The notes under the pieces were generated by a model. The model did no database searches. It worked only from the letters and a program-made list of their open reading frames with translations, and was not told the origin of the DNA. A DNA stretch of 46,852 bases from Gemmatimonadota bacterium. Its GTDB lineage: Bacteria > Gemmatimonadota > Gemmatimonadetes > Longimicrobiales > Gaopeijiaceae. The position numbers and the translations under genes were made by a program. This document shows, piece after piece, positions 28,217-36,291 of this stretch (position 1 is its first letter; every line of letters begins with the position of its first letter). The stretch covers positions 1 through 46,852 of the forward strand of contig DUBS01000056.1 in the NCBI GenBank assembly GCA_012960225.1. Direction: 5' to 3'.

Positions 28217-28274
28217 TGAGGAGAAGGGGTCAGATGTCCGGACCTTCAGACAGTGTGACGGGTTACGACCGATT

Positions 28275-29585
28275 ATGTTTAGAAAACTAATAGCCTTGTC
28301 GATCGGGCTAATGATTAGCCCTGAACTCATGACGGCTCAGGTTCTGGGTGAAGAAGATGTGGTTGACCGAATCATGGCGATCGTAGGGGACTCCATCATC
28401 CTGCAAACTGAGATCCAAGAAGAGCTCCAAAGGATGGCCATGACCGAAGGGGTCACTTTACCTGACCCAGGCCCAGAATTTGACCAGATGATGAGCCAGG
28501 TGCTCGACCAGATGATCAACCGAACTCTGGTATTACAAGAAGCAGCGCGTGATACCCTGCTTCAGATCGACGAATCAGAGATCGAGGATCGAGTTGCTTC
28601 TAGAATCGATGAGGTTACCCAACAATTTGGAGGGCAATCAGCGCTACAACAGGCACTTGAAACAGACGGGCTTAACCTCGCTGAATACCGTGACCTACTC
28701 AGAACACAAATCCGGCAAGAGCAAACCCAGCAACTTTTTCTCCAACGGAGCCTTCAGAACGCCCCGACAATAGAGCTGTCTGAGGATGACCTACTTGAGT
28801 CCTTCCAGGCGGCCCGAGGGCAACTCCAGCAACGTCCTAAGATTATCACGTTTACTCAAGTTGTATTAAAACCAACCCCTTCAGAGATGGCAGAGCAAGC
28901 TGCTCGCACGGAGGCAGACTCGGTACTTGGAGAGATCCGGAGTGGTGGTGATTTCGAGGAACTCGCTCAGCTTCACTCAGACGACATCGGCAGCGCTGAG
29001 CTTGGAGGAGATCTCGGCTGGTTCAGGCGTGGTGCAATGGTTGCAGAATTCGATGATGCTGCCTTTTCGATGATAGACGGACAGGTAAGTGACATCGTCC
29101 AGACAGAATTCGGATACCATATCATTAAGATCGAACGCTCTCGGGGAGGGGAGAAAAGAGGCCGACACATCCTCGTCATGCCGGAAATGACTGAGACAGA
29201 TATCCAGACAGCCCGGGATACAGCATCTGTGGTACTGGAGAAAATGAAAAACGGAGAGCCCATGGAGATATTATTTGCACGATACTCCGATGAAGAAGCT
29301 CCCGATACGATCCCTGTACCGTTCGACCAAATAGATCAACTGCCACTTGGATACGGGGTGATCAGTACCGCGATGGTTAACGATGTGATCGGGCCGATCG
29401 AGTATCAAACTCCTAGGGGGGATGTCAGGCTTGCAGTCATAAAAGTGGAAGAAGTTCGCGAAGCAGGAGCGTATACATTTGAGGATCTACGTGGGCAAGT
29501 AGCCGCACAACTTCAGGAACAGAGACAGTATGCCAGAATCCTGGAAGAGCTAAGGGCCAAAACCCACATTGAGATCCGGCAATAA
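28275..29585 (+). CDS. surA: SurA-type periplasmic chaperone/peptidyl-prolyl isomerase
   Basis: 436 residues, the normal SurA size. Signal peptide about 1-21 (ending MTAQ). SurA N-terminal domain begins EEDVVDRIMAIVGDSIILQTEI (27 on), followed by two parvulin domains: the first near 185-280 (IITFTQVVLKP, GGDLGWFRRGAMVAEF, FGYHIIKIE), the second near 285-385, degenerate (RGRHILVMPEM). A C-terminal helix (LRGQVAAQLQEQRQYARILEEL) completes the chaperone core. It assists outer-membrane protein folding. Followed 12 bases later by pdxA, the same surA-pdxA order known from Proteobacteria. Confidence 0.9.
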   Translation: MFRKLIALSIGLMISPELMTAQVLGEEDVVDRIMAIVGDSIILQTEIQEELQRMAMTEGVTLPDPGPEFDQMMSQVLDQMINRTLVLQEAARDTLLQIDESEIEDRVASRIDEVTQQFGGQSALQQALETDGLNLAEYRDLLRTQIRQEQTQQLFLQRSLQNAPTIELSEDDLLESFQAARGQLQQRPKIITFTQVVLKPTPSEMAEQAARTEADSVLGEIRSGGDFEELAQLHSDDIGSAELGGDLGWFRRGAMVAEFDDAAFSMIDGQVSDIVQTEFGYHIIKIERSRGGEKRGRHILVMPEMTETDIQTARDTASVVLEKMKNGEPMEILFARYSDEEAPDTIPVPFDQIDQLPLGYGVISTAMVNDVIGPIEYQTPRGDVRLAVIKVEEVREAGAYTFEDLRGQVAAQLQEQRQYARILEELRAKTHIEIRQ

Positions 29586-29597
29586 GCTTCGGGACAC

Positions 29598-30548
29598 GTG
29601 TATCCTCATATCGCTATAACTCTCGGCGATCCGCAGGGCATCGGTGCTGAGGTCGCCTTTCAATCGGTTCGTGATCTCAAAACTGAACTCGAGCACCTCT
29701 CGATAACATTCTTAGGTTCAGAAGAAACACGCGACCAGGTACCATCTGAGCACGAATTCATAGCAGTTGGTGCGTGGGACGGAACTCCGAAGGGCGCTGG
29801 GCAAGTCGCAGCACTGGCAATCGAGCAGGCAGTCGCCGGAGTACGAGATGGACTATTTCACACAATAGTCACTGCCCCTGTACACAAGCCTTCTCTGCGG
29901 TCTGCAGGATGGGATGTACCAGGACAAACTGAGATGCTCCAGAAACTCACTGGTTCTAAGTCAGTAGGAATGCTGATGGCAGCAGAAATGACCGATCGAG
30001 GGAGCCCCCTCAGGGTATTGCTAGCGACGACGCATCATCCTCTTCGCGAAGCCATAAACCTCCTTACTGAAGAGTTACTTCTTGAGCAGATCGTACTCCT
30101 CTCCGAAGCATTGCAGAGTGATTGGGGCCTAGTCGCCCCACAAATCGCGATATGTGGGCTTAATCCTCACGCGTCAGATGATGGCCTGTTCGGAGATGAG
30201 GAGACCATGATCTTAAGTCCCGCGATCGAGCGCGCCCGAGAGATGGGTACCAATGTTACCGGACCTTTCCCGGCGGACACCGTATTCTACCGTGCGCTCA
30301 CCGGAAATTTTGATGCCATTGTTGCGCCATATCACGATGTCGGTATGGCAGCGTTCAAGACTGCTGCTTTCGGGAGAGGTGTAAACGTAACGCTCGGTCT
30401 TCCTTTTGTGAGAACATCACCTGATCACGGGACTGCTTTTGATATCGCAGGAACCAGCTCAGCCAATGCGACTTCGATGGTGGAAGCTGTGAGACTGGCC
30501 ATCCACCTTACACAAAATCGTTTCAGCAAAAGTTCTTTGCATGACTGA
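29598..30548 (+). CDS. pdxA: 4-hydroxythreonine-4-phosphate dehydrogenase
   Basis: NAD-dependent oxidative decarboxylation in the DXP-dependent pyridoxal phosphate pathway. 316 residues, GTG start at 29598 giving MYPHIAITLGDPQGIGAEV, the family N-terminus. Metal ligands are expected in VTAPVHKPSLRSAG (near 90), in PYHDVGMAAFKTAAFGRGVN (near 250) and in RTSPDHGTAFDIAG (near 275), all present. PGQTEML near 108 is another signature. It directly follows surA. Slightly shorter than the usual 320-330 residues but without any missing motif. Confidence 0.96.
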   Translation: MYPHIAITLGDPQGIGAEVAFQSVRDLKTELEHLSITFLGSEETRDQVPSEHEFIAVGAWDGTPKGAGQVAALAIEQAVAGVRDGLFHTIVTAPVHKPSLRSAGWDVPGQTEMLQKLTGSKSVGMLMAAEMTDRGSPLRVLLATTHHPLREAINLLTEELLLEQIVLLSEALQSDWGLVAPQIAICGLNPHASDDGLFGDEETMILSPAIERAREMGTNVTGPFPADTVFYRALTGNFDAIVAPYHDVGMAAFKTAAFGRGVNVTLGLPFVRTSPDHGTAFDIAGTSSANATSMVEAVRLAIHLTQNRFSKSSLHD

Positions 30549-30670
30549 TTTTCCTCGTCAGACTCCTTCAGTTTGAATGCCCTTTCTCCAAATCAATTCT
30601 TGATCAAGCCTACGAAGGTTTACAAAAGGGATCCGGACTTGGGTGATTCAGCCAACTTGGGAGTCATGTT

Positions 30671-31312
30671 GTGTCGCTGACTGGCCGAATGGGCATCCTA
30701 GCCATCGTAATTGTACTTGCGAATGCTTCCTGCACGATGATCGGTACCTCAGAGCTTGAACCTACTTCACCCGAGATTACAGATAATCAGGCTGAGTTAG
30801 GAGAAGTCCGCGCCGGCGACGCAGTCACGAGTCTAGAAGACCGACGCCGAGAACTGGAGGTACCTACAAACTCAGAACTCTCAATGTCAATTGCAGATGC
30901 GGGGAGTCTTGAATGGCCGCTAGATGGTGATCTCATTTATCGGTTCGGGCGAGAACAACGTCCCGATGGACTGGTGCTCAATTGGAACGGTGTAGGGATC
31001 GCGGGGTCGCCTGGAAGCCCAGTACGCGCTGCTAGAAACGGACTCATAGTTCTAGCGGGACCGTTTGAGGGATACGGGCCAAGCGTCGTACTTAGTCATG
31101 GAAGCGGATTCTATTCCCTTTACTTATACCTCGAAGAAATCAGGGTAGTCGAAGGCCGCAGTATCGATGTGGGTCATGTGATTGGAACAGTTGGAGGCAC
31201 TGGTACTGCGCAAGGGCCACACATTGAGTTCCAGGTTCGTGCTCCCATCGGTGGAAGGGTGCCAGAAGCCCAGGACCCACTAGGGTGGCTTAAGCCCCGA
31301 GCCGGCAGATGA
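30671..31312 (+). CDS. Degenerate LytM/M23-domain lipoprotein (EnvC/NlpD-like)
   Basis: 213 residues, GTG start, signal peptide ending in lipobox LANASC (C21). Residues ~75-205 form an M23 (LytM) domain: RFGREQRP, SPVRAARNGLIVLAG, GYGPSVVLSHGSGFYSLYLYL, and GTGTAQGPHIEFQVR. The catalytic residues are lost: the first HxxxD segment reads NWNGVGI, the central YxHxxH reads YSLYLYL and the final HxH reads HIE. So it should not hydrolyse peptidoglycan. The pattern matches EnvC/NlpD, which activate amidases through non-catalytic LytM domains. Its last bases overlap holB (ATGA). Confidence 0.85.
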   Translation: MSLTGRMGILAIVIVLANASCTMIGTSELEPTSPEITDNQAELGEVRAGDAVTSLEDRRRELEVPTNSELSMSIADAGSLEWPLDGDLIYRFGREQRPDGLVLNWNGVGIAGSPGSPVRAARNGLIVLAGPFEGYGPSVVLSHGSGFYSLYLYLEEIRVVEGRSIDVGHVIGTVGGTGTAQGPHIEFQVRAPIGGRVPEAQDPLGWLKPRAGR

Positions 31313-32451
31313 GCCTGCATCCTGTCGTAGGACACGAAGATTTTCTTTCTTCAATGGCGCGTGCTCATGAGCGAACATCCCTCCCCTCCTCACTTCTGCT
31401 CCATGGACCACGCGGTGTAGGAAAGCAAAGAGTTGCTCTATGGATAGCTCAACTCACGATCTGTGAAAGGCCAGCAGCTGACGGTCCTTGCGAGAAATGT
31501 GGGGCTTGCCGGATGGCTGTGAAGCTCGAGCATCCCGATGTTCACTGGTACTTCCCACTTGCGCGTCCGAAAGGGGTAGCTGGCGATCGTTTGGTTACCG
31601 CTCTTGAGGATGCTCGTATGCAGGCGCTTGAGGATCTTCGGGCTGAGCCGCTTTACGCGAGCCACACCGCTGATGTCAGGGGGCTGTATTTTGGTATCAC
31701 CAAGACCATTCGACGCCAAGCACATCTTCGTCCGAATATGGCACCAGGCCAGGTCTTCATTATAGGAAATGCAGAGCTACTCGTTCCTCAAGAGGCGAGT
31801 CCAGAGGCTGCCAACGCTCTGCTCAAGCTATTAGAAGAACCGCCGGGAACATCGCGTTTCATCCTTACCTCTAGTGAGCCCGGAAGGCTCCTGCCAACGA
31901 TTCTGTCACGAACCGTTGCGCTCCATGTTGCTCCTCTAGGTACGGACTTGATTGATATATTTCTCAGTGAACAGACAGACGCTGACCGGGAAACAACCAA
32001 ATGGGCATGCAAGCTTTCCCAGGGATCAATTGGTCGTGCACTCGGATTTCTTCCTGATGGCCAGGAAGAGGGACCCTTAGAATCCTTGAGACGTCAAGCA
32101 CTAGCATTGATTGAAGTAGCCGTAGTTCGAGACCCAGGCCAAGGCTATGAGCTATCTCTGAGTTATCCATCAGCTGGAGCTCGATCATTGATTCCGCTAT
32201 GCACATTTATCGAGGAATGGCTTCGAGATCTGGGCGCTATCGCCTCTGGTGCCGGAGATCGAGTGTTCAATTTTGATGAACGTTCGCACCTACAAGAGCT
32301 AGTAGCTAGAACACCGATTCGTGGGTCCGAGATTGTCCTGGCCTTGACCGAGGTCGAACAAGCGCGAGAGCTTGCACGGGGCAACGTCAATCCCCAACTC
32401 ATCGTCAATGGCCTCGTCAGAAACCTCAGACGTCGGCTTATTGGTACTTAG
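31309..32451 (+). CDS. holB: DNA polymerase III delta-prime subunit
   Basis: Clamp-loader AAA+ subunit, 380 residues. The P-loop GPRGVGKQ (33-40) is present in a slightly unusual form, followed by the clamp-loader zinc site C52, C61, C64, C67 (CERP...CEKCGAC). NALLKLLEEPPGTSRFILTS near 168-188 is the sensor-1 region, and TILSRTVALHV gives SRT where the clamp-loader arginine-finger motif is SRC. The zinc site and P-loop together could also suggest a short DnaX; absence of the DnaX C-terminal part and the length favour delta-prime. Translationally coupled to the LytM lipoprotein upstream. Confidence 0.85.
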   Translation: MSLHPVVGHEDFLSSMARAHERTSLPSSLLLHGPRGVGKQRVALWIAQLTICERPAADGPCEKCGACRMAVKLEHPDVHWYFPLARPKGVAGDRLVTALEDARMQALEDLRAEPLYASHTADVRGLYFGITKTIRRQAHLRPNMAPGQVFIIGNAELLVPQEASPEAANALLKLLEEPPGTSRFILTSSEPGRLLPTILSRTVALHVAPLGTDLIDIFLSEQTDADRETTKWACKLSQGSIGRALGFLPDGQEEGPLESLRRQALALIEVAVVRDPGQGYELSLSYPSAGARSLIPLCTFIEEWLRDLGAIASGAGDRVFNFDERSHLQELVARTPIRGSEIVLALTEVEQARELARGNVNPQLIVNGLVRNLRRRLIGT

Positions 32452-32468
32452 CATACGCTCGGAGTGTT

Positions 32469-32957
32469 ATGAAGGATTCAGAAGGACTAACGCACATCGA
32501 CAACGAGGGCCGACCTCGAATGGTTGATGTCTCAGAGAAAGAACAAACTGCAAGGCACGCGGTTGCGACCGGAAGAATCATCACTTCTCCGGAGACGCTA
32601 AAGCGCATTATGACCGGTGACGTAAGAAAAGGTAGTGTCCTGCAGGTTGCTGAACTTGCTGGGATTATGGGTGGCAAGAAGACCCATGACCTCATCCCAC
32701 TATGTCATCAGCTAAATGGCGTGAACATAACCATGAGGCTTGAAGCGGATCCGGATCTTCCGGGAATCGTTGCACAAGCAGAAGTAACTGTTACAGGTCA
32801 GACAGGAGTTGAGATGGAAGCGCTAACCGCTGTTAGTGTGGCTCTGCTAACTGTCTACGATATGGCAAAGTCTATGGACCGCGGTATGCGCATCGAGGGC
32901 ATTCACCTCTTATCTAAGAAAGGCGGTCGTTCAGGAAGCTGGACAAGTAATGAGTAG
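32469..32957 (+). CDS. moaC: Cyclic pyranopterin monophosphate synthase
   Basis: Second enzyme of molybdenum-cofactor synthesis, turning 3',8-cyclo-7,8-dihydro-GTP into cPMP. 162 residues, normal length. LTHIDNEGRPRMVDVSEK at the N-terminus, MGGKKTHDLIPLCHQL near 67-82, VTGQTGVEMEALTAVSVA near 103 and YDMAKSMDRGM near 125 are all conserved family blocks. GGAG lies a few bases before the ATG. No other moa genes adjoin. The Act complex protein of the molybdopterin family in this window probably lacks the cofactor, so other Mo enzymes are implied elsewhere. Ends 2 bases from the convergent MltD gene. Confidence 0.97.
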   Translation: MKDSEGLTHIDNEGRPRMVDVSEKEQTARHAVATGRIITSPETLKRIMTGDVRKGSVLQVAELAGIMGGKKTHDLIPLCHQLNGVNITMRLEADPDLPGIVAQAEVTVTGQTGVEMEALTAVSVALLTVYDMAKSMDRGMRIEGIHLLSKKGGRSGSWTSNE

Positions 32958-32959
32958 GC

Positions 32960-34162
32960 TTAACTACCGGGCTTAGAATCCCGTTTCAAGCCTGCCGAGA
33001 CCGGGACCGTAATCATCGCACCGATCCTTAGATAACGAGGTCTTACAGTAGGATTTGCAGCTCTCAAGTCTGGCACGGAAACGCGATACAGAACGGCTAT
33101 ATGGCTGAGTGTTTCTCCGGGAGCCACAATATGTTCCACAAAACTGACTCGCTCATCGACCGGGATCAAAGCATAGTTTCTTGAGAATAGATCTCCCTTC
33201 CCTTTAGGGACCCTCACTGAGACCTGTCTGAGAGGAGGAGTCATTCCTCTAACATACTGTGGGTTGAGTCGAGAGATTTCCGTATCGGCGCTTTCCGAGG
33301 CTTTCGCAATCACATCAAGTGTGGTCGCATCTGGAACCCATGCCTGGTCAAAACTGAAAGGATCTTGCGCTGGAAGATCATAACCATGGGAAGTTGGGTT
33401 GCCGGCAACAACAATGGCCCCGAAGAGCTTCGGAAGAAATTCCCGTGTTTCCTTCGGTAGATAACGACGTAGTTCCCAGTAGAGGCGGTCGGTACGTGGT
33501 TCAAGCGGTGCGTACCGGATAAGCAATCGTCTCACACGGCCGGGGCCCGAATTATATGCCGCTAAGGCAAGGAACCAGGAATTGAACTCCTCATAGAGCT
33601 CTCCCAAGAACACCGCTGCTGCCTCAGTCGACCTAAGTGGATCACGTCTCTCATCCACTAGTGCCGTCACCTCCATCCCCAAGCCCTTCGCGGTCGGAGC
33701 CATAAACTGCCAGAGGCCAACCGCGTTCGCACGGCTCACAGCAACAGGGCTATATCCGCTCTCAATCACCGGCAGATACCTTAGAGATTGCGGAAGGTCA
33801 TGCAAAGCCAGTGTAGAATCCACAGTCCCCTCAAACCATTTCATACGCCTCAAGTAGTCGGGGAACCAGTTTGACGCAGATGTGGTCCAAAAACCCACCC
33901 ACTCTTGTACCTCTTCCATAAAACTGGAATCACGTAGCATGGGCGTAGCCAAAAGCTCATCCACAGGAAAATCTTCAAAGTTTGGAGGAATCAGCGGCTC
34001 TCTTAGAGGCAGTGCTTCTAAGTCTGAATTCCCGGATACCAGACTTGGAGCCTCCACAGGAGCAGGAGGATGCAGTGAAGAGAAGCCATCAGCACAGCCC
34101 CCCAATGTCCCAAGAATTAGACACCCTATGAGTGCACTTCCAGGCCCCGATCTAGGCTTCAT
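32960..34162 (-). CDS. MltD-like lytic transglycosylase lipoprotein with LysM
   Basis: Membrane-bound murein lytic transglycosylase, 400 residues. Signal peptide with lipobox LGGC (C23). SLT domain from about 120 to 250: catalytic glutamate E134 in LPVIESGY, then NAVGLWQFMAPTAKGLG and YNSGPGRVRRLL, all canonical for family 1D. A C-terminal LysM (about 345-390) reads VAPGETLSHIAVLYRVSV...LRIGAMITVPV and would bind peptidoglycan. Most MltD proteins have two or more LysM repeats; here only one is clear. Convergent with moaC, tail to tail with 2 bases between them. Confidence 0.93.
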   Translation of the reverse strand: MKPRSGPGSALIGCLILGTLGGCADGFSSLHPPAPVEAPSLVSGNSDLEALPLREPLIPPNFEDFPVDELLATPMLRDSSFMEEVQEWVGFWTTSASNWFPDYLRRMKWFEGTVDSTLALHDLPQSLRYLPVIESGYSPVAVSRANAVGLWQFMAPTAKGLGMEVTALVDERRDPLRSTEAAAVFLGELYEEFNSWFLALAAYNSGPGRVRRLLIRYAPLEPRTDRLYWELRRYLPKETREFLPKLFGAIVVAGNPTSHGYDLPAQDPFSFDQAWVPDATTLDVIAKASESADTEISRLNPQYVRGMTPPLRQVSVRVPKGKGDLFSRNYALIPVDERVSFVEHIVAPGETLSHIAVLYRVSVPDLRAANPTVRPRYLRIGAMITVPVSAGLKRDSKPGS

Positions 34163-34277
34163 AGATGGAAACTATTCAAACAAAAGGCCATTTGGATGAG
34201 GCTATCGGAGCGCTGTGTATTTTGGTAGTAGGGGAAAAGTGCAATACCTGTGACTACGAGAAAAACTGTAGAAACGG

Positions 34278-34376
34278 CTAACAGCAGTCGCACTCAGAGC
34301 ACTCACAGCAACAGCAGATACATGAACAGCTATCACACTTACAGCAGTCGCATTTCTGTGGACAGTCACAACTCAT
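34278..34376 (-). CDS. Cysteine-rich micropeptide, metallothionein-like (32 aa, 16 Cys)
   Basis: Small ORF: ATG at 34376, TAG ending at 34278, 32 codons. It encodes MSCDCPQKCDCCKC then DSCSCICCCCECSECDCC: cysteines at 3, 5, 9, 11, 12, 14, 17, 19, 21-24, 26, 29, 31, 32, exactly half the residues. The others are mostly Asp, Glu, Ser and Lys; there are no aromatics and no signal peptide. The pattern of CxC, CC and CxxC pairs is that of a metal-thiolate protein. A strong ribosome-binding site AAGAGAGG (34382-34389) is 5 bases from the ATG, which favours a real gene. It lies 58 bases after the SnoaL-like gene on the same strand, possibly one transcript. I recognise no specific family; the metal-binding role is inference. 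Confidence 0.72.
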   Translation of the reverse strand: MSCDCPQKCDCCKCDSCSCICCCCECSECDCC

Positions 34377-34434
34377 GTCTACCTCTCTTGTTTATATGCT
34401 AGCAGAAAAATTGGAATCAACTCCTACCTAAATG

Positions 34435-34848
34435 TTACTCCCATCCTATTTGTTTAAAGAAGTAATGAGGGTTCCAGACTTTTGTTAAATGCTTGATCTT
34501 GTCTCCAGAAAATTCCAACGCATAGACATAGTCAACTGTCCCTTTTAGACCTGTAGGCTCTGGCCCACCTTCACCTGTGTGTGTCCCCGAAAATACAGCA
34601 AAGAACGAGACATGCTTGTTCTCTTCATCAACTGTAAGCGATTTAATTTCATAATCACAATCAGGCATAAGACCGCAAACTCCTTGCATCCAATCAGCAT
34701 AGCCTTGGATAGTACTTACCTCCAATAAGGGCTCTGCATGCGAAGAAAAGGATGCATTTTCTAGACAATGCTCTTTACAGCCATCCCAACCTTTACCGGT
34801 TTCACAAGCTTCAAAGAAACTGCTAGCTATTCCTTTCATATCGGACAT
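34435..34848 (-). CDS. SnoaL/NTF2-like small protein
   Basis: 137 residues with an NTF2-like (SnoaL) fold pattern: N-terminal helices (FFEACETGKGWDGC), then strands DCDYEIKSLTVDEENKHVSFFAVFSGTH and a closing DYVYALEFSGDKIKHLTKVWN, ending HYFFKQIGWE, a terminal motif I recall from SnoaL-like proteins of marine bacteria. No signal peptide. Five cysteines, moderately high. Function unknown; relatives are called ester cyclases or limonene-epoxide-hydrolase-like without proof. The gene is noticeably AT-richer than its neighbours. Weak GGAA ribosome-binding site before the ATG at 34848. Divergent from the M24 peptidase. Confidence 0.75.
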   Translation of the reverse strand: MSDMKGIASSFFEACETGKGWDGCKEHCLENASFSSHAEPLLEVSTIQGYADWMQGVCGLMPDCDYEIKSLTVDEENKHVSFFAVFSGTHTGEGGPEPTGLKGTVDYVYALEFSGDKIKHLTKVWNPHYFFKQIGWE

Positions 34849-34911
34849 ATTTTCCGCGTAGTGAGTGATCGTACCTAACTATACCCCGCAGGTCTGATAC
34901 CAGAAAGGTAG

Positions 34912-36219
34912 ATGATGGAACTCTTAACTCCGCTGATCTCAAGACGTCACTTCCTAGAAACGTCCACCGTTGCGGCTGCAAGTTTGACGCTGGCCGGATG
35001 CGAACCGACCGAGGCGTCCAGAGAGGCACTCCCTCCTTCGATCGCCCGGTTGGAATCTTGGGCCGACCGAGCACGTCCCATCACTACGAACGAGCGTGCG
35101 GCAAGAGTCGAGAATGCCAAACAGCTCATGCGCGAACAAGGACTCAGCGGCCTCGCGCTCGGTGGTGGTACTTCAATGGTCTACTTCACGAACATCAGCT
35201 GGGGTGGCGGTGAGCGACTCTTCACCGTCGTGATTCCCGTCCAAGGTGACGCTTTCGTGGTATGCCCCGCATTCGAGGAAGACCGAGCGAGAGAGCAACT
35301 CGCGCTCGGCCCGTTAGGTGGGTCGCAGGTATATACATGGGAGGAACACGAAAGCCCGTACGAGCGGGTGGCTCAGGGGCTGGGAGATCGTGGGATCAAG
35401 ACGGGTAGGATCGGTGCCGAGGAGACCATGCAGTTCCGGTTCAGCAATGGTATCGCGCTCGCGGCACCAGCCATCGATGTGGTTGATGCCACACCAGTGA
35501 CCGGCGGATGCCGCGGCGTAAAGGATGCACACGAGATCGAGCTCATGACACTCGCCAACGAAGTAACACTCACCGCATACAAGGCGGCATACCTCGCGAT
35601 GGAAGAGGGCATGACCCAGGGTGACGTCGGTAGCCTCATAAGCTCAGCGCATCAGCGCCTCGGTTTTTCCGGTTCAGCCAGCGTGCAAACTGGTGAGTGG
35701 TCTGCATTACCCCATGGCTCGATCACTCCCCAGGTGATCCGTGAGGGCACGATCCTGCTCATCGACGGAGGATGTGGGGTTGAGGGATACCGTTCAGACA
35801 TGAGTCGCACCTTCGTGCTTGGTCAGCCTTCCGATATCATGAGAGAGCGCTTCGACATCGAGCTCGAGGCCCAGACCGCCGCGTACCATGCCGCGGGTCC
35901 GGGTGTGTTGCCCGAGGATGTCGATGCGGCAGCTCGCAAGGTGATTGAGGACGCCGGCTACGGTCCGGGCTACACGTACTTCACGCACCGGGTTGGTCAC
36001 GGGATCGGGATGGACGGGCATGAGTGGCCCTACCTTGTGAAGGGGAACCGCACACCGCTGATCGCCGGGAATGTGTTCAGTGATGAGCCTGGAATCTACG
36101 TGCCTGGTGAGTTCGGAGTTCGGCTAGAAGACTGCATGTATATAACCGATAGTGGTGCCGAGCTATTCACCCCACAGAGCCCGTCCTTGGAAGATCCCTT
36201 TGGGGGTTGGGATCACTAG
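34912..36219 (+). CDS. Xaa-Pro aminopeptidase (M24) with Tat lipoprotein signal
   Basis: 435-residue metallopeptidase of the creatinase/prolidase family. The N-terminus has a twin-arginine signal (SRRHFLE, R11-R12) followed by a lipobox LAGC with C30, so it is probably exported folded and lipid-anchored. Creatinase N-terminal domain about 60-195, catalytic pita-bread domain 200-430. Metal ligands are visible: two aspartates in IDGGCGVEGYRSDMSRTF, a histidine in RVGHGIGMDGHEW, and glutamates in FSDEPGIYV and VRLEDCMYI. It would cleave N-terminal residues before proline in the periplasm. GC content is clearly higher than in flanking housekeeping genes. Confidence 0.9.
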   Translation: MMELLTPLISRRHFLETSTVAAASLTLAGCEPTEASREALPPSIARLESWADRARPITTNERAARVENAKQLMREQGLSGLALGGGTSMVYFTNISWGGGERLFTVVIPVQGDAFVVCPAFEEDRAREQLALGPLGGSQVYTWEEHESPYERVAQGLGDRGIKTGRIGAEETMQFRFSNGIALAAPAIDVVDATPVTGGCRGVKDAHEIELMTLANEVTLTAYKAAYLAMEEGMTQGDVGSLISSAHQRLGFSGSASVQTGEWSALPHGSITPQVIREGTILLIDGGCGVEGYRSDMSRTFVLGQPSDIMRERFDIELEAQTAAYHAAGPGVLPEDVDAAARKVIEDAGYGPGYTYFTHRVGHGIGMDGHEWPYLVKGNRTPLIAGNVFSDEPGIYVPGEFGVRLEDCMYITDSGAELFTPQSPSLEDPFGGWDH

Positions 36220-36291
36220 AGTGGTTCGGGATCATTGCAACGGTCACTTACCCACCCTGCCCCCCCCGACCTACAACATGAGAACCAGCTG

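Noticed and set aside
34377..34425. Promoter-like TTGATT-18-TATAAA before the Cys-rich peptide
   Set aside because: The expected transcript start would fall inside the ribosome-binding site, so it is unlikely to drive the gene; co-transcription with the SnoaL-like gene is simpler.
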